The notes below the pieces were generated by a model, which was given only the letters and a program-made list of their open reading frames with translations, made no database searches and was not told the DNA's origin. From Trichobilharzia regenti (taxonomy: Eukaryota > Platyhelminthes > Trematoda > Strigeidida > Schistosomatidae): a stretch of 64,000 nt of DNA. Each line of letters starts with the position of its first letter. Position 1 is the stretch's first letter. The translations under genes and the position numbers were made by a program. This document shows positions 58,298-64,000 of this stretch, one piece after another. The stretch covers positions 28,511,379 to 28,575,378 of the forward strand of contig OX235263.1 of NCBI GenBank assembly GCA_944472135.2, read 5' to 3'.

Positions 58298-59830
58298 ATG
58301 GATCCTTCTAAATTGGAATTACTATTCGAACAACAAATGAAATTAATGGAAATGTTCGTCAACCAACAGACTGGTCCAGCTTCACCTTCAAGCAATCCGA
58401 ACCATACCATGCTACCATCTGTCGACGGAATTGTGAATAGTATTTCACAGTTCAATTATAATCCAGATGCTAATGTCACTTTCGACACATGGCATCAACG
58501 TTATGAGGATTTATTCACTGTTGATCTCGCCTCACAAGACGATGCTTGGAAGGTGCGAGTGTTGTTACGTAAATTGGGTCCCGCAGAATATGAACGGTAC
58601 TGCAACCTAATTTTACCCCAGAAACCACGTGACAAGTGTTTCGATGATACAATAAAGCTGCTGCGTGAACATTTTGGAGACCACTCCTCATTATTCAGCA
58701 TACGTTATCGTTGCCTCAAGCTGACAATGAATGAAAATGATGATTTTCTTACTCACGTTGGCACAGTCAACCGAGAATGTGAGAGATTTCGACTCAGGTC
58801 CTCAACAGATGATCAATTCAAAGCCTTGATTCTCATATGCAGTCTTCAATCTCCTCGTTTCACAGATATCCGAACTCGACTGCTCAATCAGCTAGAACAA
58901 AATCCTCAGTTGACATTACATGACATAGCTGATGAATATCAACGGCTGATTAATTTGCAGAAAGACACACACCTGGTCGAATCAACACCTTCGAGAAGCT
59001 CTGATATTCATGCATTACGAAAGAGCAGAAACCTCTCATCATCCACTCCTGACCCACTTTCTTCTAATATTCCACGGAAATCTACACATACTCGTCCAAC
59101 TTCACAAAATACTGCAAAGAAGACCCCTCCATCACCATGCTGGGATTGTGGCGCGTGGCACTTTGTAAAGTCTTGTCCATACAAAAGTCATCGTTGCAGC
59201 AAGTGCAAAATCATCGGCCATAAAAATGGTTTTTGTCAGCCACGCAAACCCAGATATCATAATCCAGCGAAAGCTCGACAAACTGTTGGTCCTAAATCTC
59301 CAAGGAGATCATTGAGTCTAGTCGCAACCTGTCAAGTCACAACACCAGCTAGGCGGAAATATCTTGATCTTCAGATGAATGGTCATGATACACGTCTGCA
59401 GCTAGATAGCGCCTCTGATATTACTGTTATATCAGAGAAACTTTGGAATAATATTGGCAGACCACCAATCGGAAATACTTCCCAGACTCTTCTCAGCGCC
59501 TGTGGTGGGCGGCTCAAACTAATTGGTGAACTCAAATGTTCTGTTTCCTTCCGCAATATCAAATTCACAGGTATTTGCTACGTCACCAAGAGTGATTTAA
59601 ATCTTTTGGGACTTGATTGGTTCGATCGTTTGCATCTGGCTGATGTCCCACTAAATTCGCTATGCAATGCGGTCAAGAAGCATAAAATGTCAGACAATTC
59701 CGGACGAAGCCGAAGCCGCAAACCCAACAGGCAGACGAAACGACAGACGTCAACAACAAGCCCAAAGGTTCCAGATAAACCCCCAAGAAAACATCCTACT
59801 AATCATCAATCTTCTCAAAAGGGGAGGTGA
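58298..59830 (+). CDS. gag: Array unit 4 gag-protease polyprotein (intact)
   Basis: 510 codons. It differs from unit 2 at QMNGH and at GGRLKL (Q-to-R after the protease active site). All zinc and catalytic residues are present. It is identical in state to unit 6 at every amino-acid position that varies elsewhere, so units 4 and 6 look like the current consensus. Confidence 0.92.
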   Translation: MDPSKLELLFEQQMKLMEMFVNQQTGPASPSSNPNHTMLPSVDGIVNSISQFNYNPDANVTFDTWHQRYEDLFTVDLASQDDAWKVRVLLRKLGPAEYERYCNLILPQKPRDKCFDDTIKLLREHFGDHSSLFSIRYRCLKLTMNENDDFLTHVGTVNRECERFRLRSSTDDQFKALILICSLQSPRFTDIRTRLLNQLEQNPQLTLHDIADEYQRLINLQKDTHLVESTPSRSSDIHALRKSRNLSSSTPDPLSSNIPRKSTHTRPTSQNTAKKTPPSPCWDCGAWHFVKSCPYKSHRCSKCKIIGHKNGFCQPRKPRYHNPAKARQTVGPKSPRRSLSLVATCQVTTPARRKYLDLQMNGHDTRLQLDSASDITVISEKLWNNIGRPPIGNTSQTLLSACGGRLKLIGELKCSVSFRNIKFTGICYVTKSDLNLLGLDWFDRLHLADVPLNSLCNAVKKHKMSDNSGRSRSRKPNRQTKRQTSTTSPKVPDKPPRKHPTNHQSSQKGR

Positions 59831-60322
59831 TATGTATCCATATATATATGTATGTGTGTACAGGGTGATCTCTCTTTCTGTTTGCTCGCTTAGTCTGTGA
59901 CCATTTCACCTTGATGAACCTGTCTCCTCTAACAATGTATATTCCCCTTATATTATATATAATATAATATGAGTGTTTGTTGACAGTCCGTTGCTTGGTG
60001 ACATATATCCATATATGGTGGTTGTTGACACGTCTGCTATATTTCGCTATGTCTATATGGATCGATACTTCATTATAATTAGCCATTCATGTTAAGACTG
60101 TCTAATGATTGTTCACACCCTTGTCATATATATTTCGCTCTCACAATTTGTGTGACTACTTACCACTTACTTTGGTGTGATACCACTTATTGCTTCTCCT
60201 TGTGTTTGGAAAATAGAAGTATCATCGCAAACCTAGTGGTCTTCTGATTTCCGCCTTCTTGCGTCAGGACTATTAGTTTCTCGACCAGTCCATAACAATA
60301 ATTTAGCGACGAGTACATAACA
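59828..60322 (+). mobile_element. Array LTR 5
   Basis: 495 bp, very close to LTR 4. Confidence 0.9.
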
Positions 60323-60342
60323 ATTTGGCGACGGGGAAAACT

Positions 60343-61875
60343 ATGGATCCTTCTAAATTGGAATTACTATTCGAACAACAAATGAAATTAATGGAAATGT
60401 TCGTCAACCAACAGACTGGTCCAGCTTCACCTTCAAGCAATCCGAACCATACCATGCTACCATCTGTCGACGGAATTGTGAATAGTATTTCACAGTTCAA
60501 TTATAATCCAGATGCTAATGTCACTTTCGACACATGGTATCAACGTTATGAGGATTTATTCACTGTTGATCTCGCCTCACAAGACGATGCTTGGAAGGTG
60601 CGAGTGTTGTTACGTAAATTGGGTCCCGCAGAATATGAACGGTACTGCAACCTAATTTTACCCCAGAAACCACGTGACAAGTGTTTCGATGATACAATAA
60701 AGCTGCTGCGTGAACATTTTGGAGACCACTCCTCATTATTCAGCATACGTTATCGTTGCCTCAAGCTGACAATGAATGAAAATGATGATTTTCTTACTCA
60801 CGTTGGCACAGTCAACCGAGAATGTGAGAGATTTCGACTCAGGTCCTCAACAGATGATCAATTCAAAGCCTTGATTCTCATATGCAGTCTTCAATCTCCT
60901 CGTTTCACAGATATCCGAACTCGACTGCTCAATCAGCTAGAACAAAATCCTCAGTTAACATTACATGACATAGCTGATGAATATCAACGGCTGATTAATT
61001 TGCAGAAAGACACACACCTGGTCGAATCAACACCTTCGAGAAGCTCTGATATTCATGCATTACGAAAGAGCAGAAACCTCTCATCATCCACTCCTGACCC
61101 ACTTTCTTCTAATATTCCACGGAAATCTACACATACTCGTCCAACTTCACAAAATACTGCAAAGAAGACCCCTCCATCACCATGCTGGGATTGTGGCGCG
61201 TGGCACTTTGTAAAGTCTTGTCCATACAAAAGTCATCGTTGCAGCAAGTGCAAAATCATCGGCCATAAAAATGGTTTTTGTCAGCCACGCAAACCCAGAT
61301 ATCATAATCCAGCGAAAGCTCGACAAACTGTTGGTCCTAAATCTCCAAGGAGATCATTGAGTCTAGTCGCAACCTGTCAAGTCACAACACCAGCTAGGCG
61401 GAAATATCTTGATCTTCAGATGAATGGTCATGATACACGTCTGCAGCTAGATACCGCCTCTGATATTACTGTTATATCAGAGAAACTTTGGAATAATATT
61501 GGCAGACCACCAATCGGAAATACTTCCCAGACTCTTCTCAGCGCCTGTGGTGGGCGGCTCAAACTAATTGGTGAACTCAAATGTTCTGTTTCCTTCCGCA
61601 ATATCAAATTCACAGGTATTTGCTACGTCACCAAGAGTGATTTAAATCTTTTGGGACTTGATTGGTTCGATCGTTTGCATCTGGCTGATGTCCCACTAAA
61701 TTCGCTATGCAATGCGGTCAAGAAGCATAAAATGTCAGACAATTCCGGACGAAGCCGAAGCCGCAAACCCAACAGGCAGACGAAACGACAGACGTCAACA
61801 ACAAGCCCAAAGGTTCCAGATAAACCCCCAAGAAAACATCCTACTAATCATCAATCTTCTCAAAAGGGGAGGTGA
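60343..61875 (+). CDS. gag: Array unit 5 gag-protease polyprotein (intact)
   Basis: 510 codons. Two private changes: H-to-Y in TWYQRYEDLF in the capsid region, and S-to-T in the protease triad (LQLDTASD instead of LQLDSASD). Thr and Ser are both accepted at this position in retropepsins, so activity need not be lost. Otherwise it is as unit 4. Confidence 0.92.
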   Translation: MDPSKLELLFEQQMKLMEMFVNQQTGPASPSSNPNHTMLPSVDGIVNSISQFNYNPDANVTFDTWYQRYEDLFTVDLASQDDAWKVRVLLRKLGPAEYERYCNLILPQKPRDKCFDDTIKLLREHFGDHSSLFSIRYRCLKLTMNENDDFLTHVGTVNRECERFRLRSSTDDQFKALILICSLQSPRFTDIRTRLLNQLEQNPQLTLHDIADEYQRLINLQKDTHLVESTPSRSSDIHALRKSRNLSSSTPDPLSSNIPRKSTHTRPTSQNTAKKTPPSPCWDCGAWHFVKSCPYKSHRCSKCKIIGHKNGFCQPRKPRYHNPAKARQTVGPKSPRRSLSLVATCQVTTPARRKYLDLQMNGHDTRLQLDTASDITVISEKLWNNIGRPPIGNTSQTLLSACGGRLKLIGELKCSVSFRNIKFTGICYVTKSDLNLLGLDWFDRLHLADVPLNSLCNAVKKHKMSDNSGRSRSRKPNRQTKRQTSTTSPKVPDKPPRKHPTNHQSSQKGR

Positions 61876-62368
61876 TATGTATCCATATATATATGTATGT
61901 GTGTACAGGGTGATCTCTCTTTCTGTTTGCTCGCTTAGTCTGTGACCATTTCACCTTGATGAACCTGTCTCCTCTAACAATGTATATTCCCCTTATATTA
62001 TATATAATATAATATGAGTGTTTGTTGACAGTCCGTTGCTTGGTGACATATATCCATATATGAGTGGTTGTTGACACGTCTGCTATATTTCGCTATGTCT
62101 ATATGGATCGATACTTCATTATAATTGGCCATTCATGTTAAGACTGTCTAATGATTGTTCACACCCTTGTCATATATATTTCGCTCTCACAATTTGTGTG
62201 ACTACTTACCACTTACTTTGGTGTGATACCACTTATTGCTTCTCCTTGTGTTTGGAAAATAGAAGTATCATCGCAAACCTAGTGGTCTTCTGATTTCCGC
62301 CTTCTTGCGTCAGGACTATTAGTTTCTCGACCAGTCCATAACAATAATTTAGCGACGAGTACATAACA
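61873..62368 (+). mobile_element. Array LTR 6
   Basis: 496 bp. It has gagtggttgttgac, a variant shared with LTR 2 but not LTRs 1 and 3-5, and attggccattc where the others have attagccattc. Confidence 0.9.
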
Positions 62369-62388
62369 ATTTGGCGACGGGGAAAACT

Positions 62389-63921
62389 ATGGATCCTTCT
62401 AAATTGGAATTACTATTCGAACAACAAATGAAATTAATGGAAATGTTCGTCAACCAACAGACTGGTCCAGCTTCACCTTCAAGCAATCCGAACCATACCA
62501 TGCTACCATCTGTCGACGGAATTGTGAATAGTATTTCACAGTTCAATTATAATCCAGATGCTAATGTCACTTTCGACACATGGCATCAACGTTATGAGGA
62601 TTTATTCACTGTTGATCTCGCCTCACAAGACGATGCTTGGAAGGTGCGAGTGTTGTTACGTAAATTGGGTCCCGCAGAATATGAACGGTACTGCAACCTA
62701 ATTTTACCCCAGAAACCACGTGACAAGTGTTTCGATGATACAATAAAGCTGCTGCGTGAACATTTTGGAGACCACTCCTCATTATTCAGCATACGTTATC
62801 GTTGCCTCAAGCTGACAATGAATGAAAATGATGATTTTCTTACTCACGTTGGCACAGTCAACCGAGAATGTGAGAGATTTCGACTCAGGTCCTCAACAGA
62901 TGATCAATTCAAAGCCTTGATTCTCATATGCAGTCTTCAATCTCCTCGTTTCACAGATATCCGAACTCGACTGCTCAATCAGCTAGAACAAAATCCTCAG
63001 TTGACATTACATGACATAGCTGATGAATATCAACGGCTGATTAATTTGCAGAAAGACACACACCTGGTCGAATCAACACCTTCGAGAAGCTCTGATATTC
63101 ATGCATTACGAAAGAGCAGAAACCTCTCATCATCCACTCCTGACCCACTTTCTTCTAATATTCCACGGAAATCTACACATACTCGTCCAACTTCACAAAA
63201 TACTGCAAAGAAGACCCCTCCATCACCATGCTGGGATTGTGGCGCGTGGCACTTTGTAAAGTCTTGTCCATACAAAAGTCATCGTTGCAGCAAGTGCAAA
63301 ATCATCGGCCATAAAAATGGTTTTTGTCAGCCACGCAAACCCAGATATCATAATCCAGCGAAAGCTCGACAAACTGTTGGTCCTAAATCTCCAAGGAGAT
63401 CATTGAGTCTGGTCGCAACTTGTCAAGTCACAACACCAGCTAGGCGGAAATATCTTGATCTTCAGATGAATGGTCATGATACACGTCTGCAGCTAGATAG
63501 CGCCTCTGATATTACTGTTATATCAGAGAAACTTTGGAATAATATTGGCAGACCACCAATCGGAAATACTTCCCAGACTCTTCTCAGCGCCTGTGGTGGG
63601 CGGCTCAAACTAATTGGTGAACTCAAATGTTCTGTTTCCTTCCGCAATATCAAATTCACAGGTATTTGCTACGTCACCAAGAGTGATTTAAATCTTTTGG
63701 GACTTGATTGGTTCGATCGTTTGCATCTGGCTGATGTCCCACTAAATTCGCTATGCAATGCGGTCAAGAAGCATAAAATGTCAGACAATTCCGGACGAAG
63801 CCGAAGCCGCAAACCCAACAGGCAGACGAAACGACAGACGTCAACAACAAGCCCAAAGGTTCCAGATAAACCCCCAAGAAAACATCCTACTAATCATCAA
63901 TCTTCTCAAAAGGGGAGGTGA
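62389..63921 (+). CDS. gag: Array unit 6 gag-protease polyprotein (intact)
   Basis: 510 codons with the same amino-acid states as unit 4 (QMNGH, GGRLKL, DSA). It has private synonymous changes near 63411-63420 (ctggtcgcaacttgt). It is the last complete unit in the window; a seventh LTR follows directly. Confidence 0.92.
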   Translation: MDPSKLELLFEQQMKLMEMFVNQQTGPASPSSNPNHTMLPSVDGIVNSISQFNYNPDANVTFDTWHQRYEDLFTVDLASQDDAWKVRVLLRKLGPAEYERYCNLILPQKPRDKCFDDTIKLLREHFGDHSSLFSIRYRCLKLTMNENDDFLTHVGTVNRECERFRLRSSTDDQFKALILICSLQSPRFTDIRTRLLNQLEQNPQLTLHDIADEYQRLINLQKDTHLVESTPSRSSDIHALRKSRNLSSSTPDPLSSNIPRKSTHTRPTSQNTAKKTPPSPCWDCGAWHFVKSCPYKSHRCSKCKIIGHKNGFCQPRKPRYHNPAKARQTVGPKSPRRSLSLVATCQVTTPARRKYLDLQMNGHDTRLQLDSASDITVISEKLWNNIGRPPIGNTSQTLLSACGGRLKLIGELKCSVSFRNIKFTGICYVTKSDLNLLGLDWFDRLHLADVPLNSLCNAVKKHKMSDNSGRSRSRKPNRQTKRQTSTTSPKVPDKPPRKHPTNHQSSQKGR

Positions 63922-64000
63922 TATGTATCCATATATATATGTATGTGTGTACAGGGTGATCTCTCTTTCTGTTTGCTCGCTTAGTCTGTGACCATTTCAC
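63919..64000 (+). mobile_element. Array LTR 7 (partial, runs off the window)
   Basis: The first 82 bp of a further LTR, in the ctgtttgctcgc state. Whether a seventh gag follows cannot be seen. Confidence 0.9.

Larger units (their letters stand above)
51651..64000 (+). repeat. Tandem array of LTR-gag/protease units (period ~2045 bp)
   Basis: LTR starts lie at 51651, 53697, 55738, 57783, 59828, 61873 and 63919, i.e. spacings of 2046, 2041, 2045, 2045, 2045 and 2046 bp. Each unit is LTR (491-496 bp), primer-binding-site-like sequence, one gag-protease ORF, polypurine tract, then the next LTR. No RT, RNase H or integrase occurs anywhere in the array. Units differ by only a handful of substitutions. 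The right end is outside the window. Confidence 0.95.

Noticed and set aside
51651..64000. CRISPR array or ribosomal DNA repeat
   Set aside because: The period is about 2 kb with LTR ends and a gag-protease ORF; there are no short spacers and no rRNA.

Overview
The window looks like nuclear DNA of a trematode, most likely a blood fluke (Schistosoma). It is AT-rich and packed with trematode-type CR1-like and RTE-like non-LTR retrotransposons, BEL/Pao and Gypsy LTR elements, and tRNA-headed SINEs with hammerhead-ribozyme motifs of the Sm-alpha kind. The one multi-exon host gene has 36-38 nt micro-introns at its 5' end and very long introns at its 3' end, a pattern known in schistosomes. Species cannot be fixed from sequence reading alone.

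Layout. 1-8590: a truncated CR1-like copy, then a large palindrome (two ~1.3 kb arms, 1655-2977 and 7255-8590) with a nearly complete CR1-like element sitting at its axis on the minus strand; that element carries a foldback MITE. 8591-19800: repeat-rich spacer with 3' ends of CR1-like elements, two BEL-type LTRs (one a solo LTR with a 5-bp target duplication) and SINEs. 19871-44147: a seipin (BSCL2) gene on the plus strand, assembled here from six or seven exons. Its 12.6 kb and 9.6 kb introns are filled with at least six copies of one RTE-like family with (GACA)n tails, a Penelope-like fragment, other non-LTR fragments, SINEs and MITEs. 45694-46017: a single-exon POLE4-like histone-fold gene on the minus strand, convergent with seipin.

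46943-51650: decayed LTR elements, namely a BEL/Pao LTR plus gag, a minus-strand Gypsy pol fragment, and an oppositely oriented truncated BEL LTR. 51651-64000: a head-to-tail array of at least six ~2045 bp units that runs off the right edge. Each unit is LTR - primer-binding-site-like sequence - one gag-protease ORF (510 codons from the ATG) - polypurine tract, and each LTR is shared with the next unit. No unit has reverse transcriptase, RNase H or integrase. Five of the six ORFs are open and the units are nearly identical, so this is a recent tandem amplification of a gag-protease-only element. It is the most unusual structure in the window.

The two host genes have separate jobs: seipin acts in ER lipid-droplet biogenesis and POLE4 in DNA polymerase epsilon. 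The rest is a layered record of nested transposition, several steps of which can be ordered from target-site duplications.
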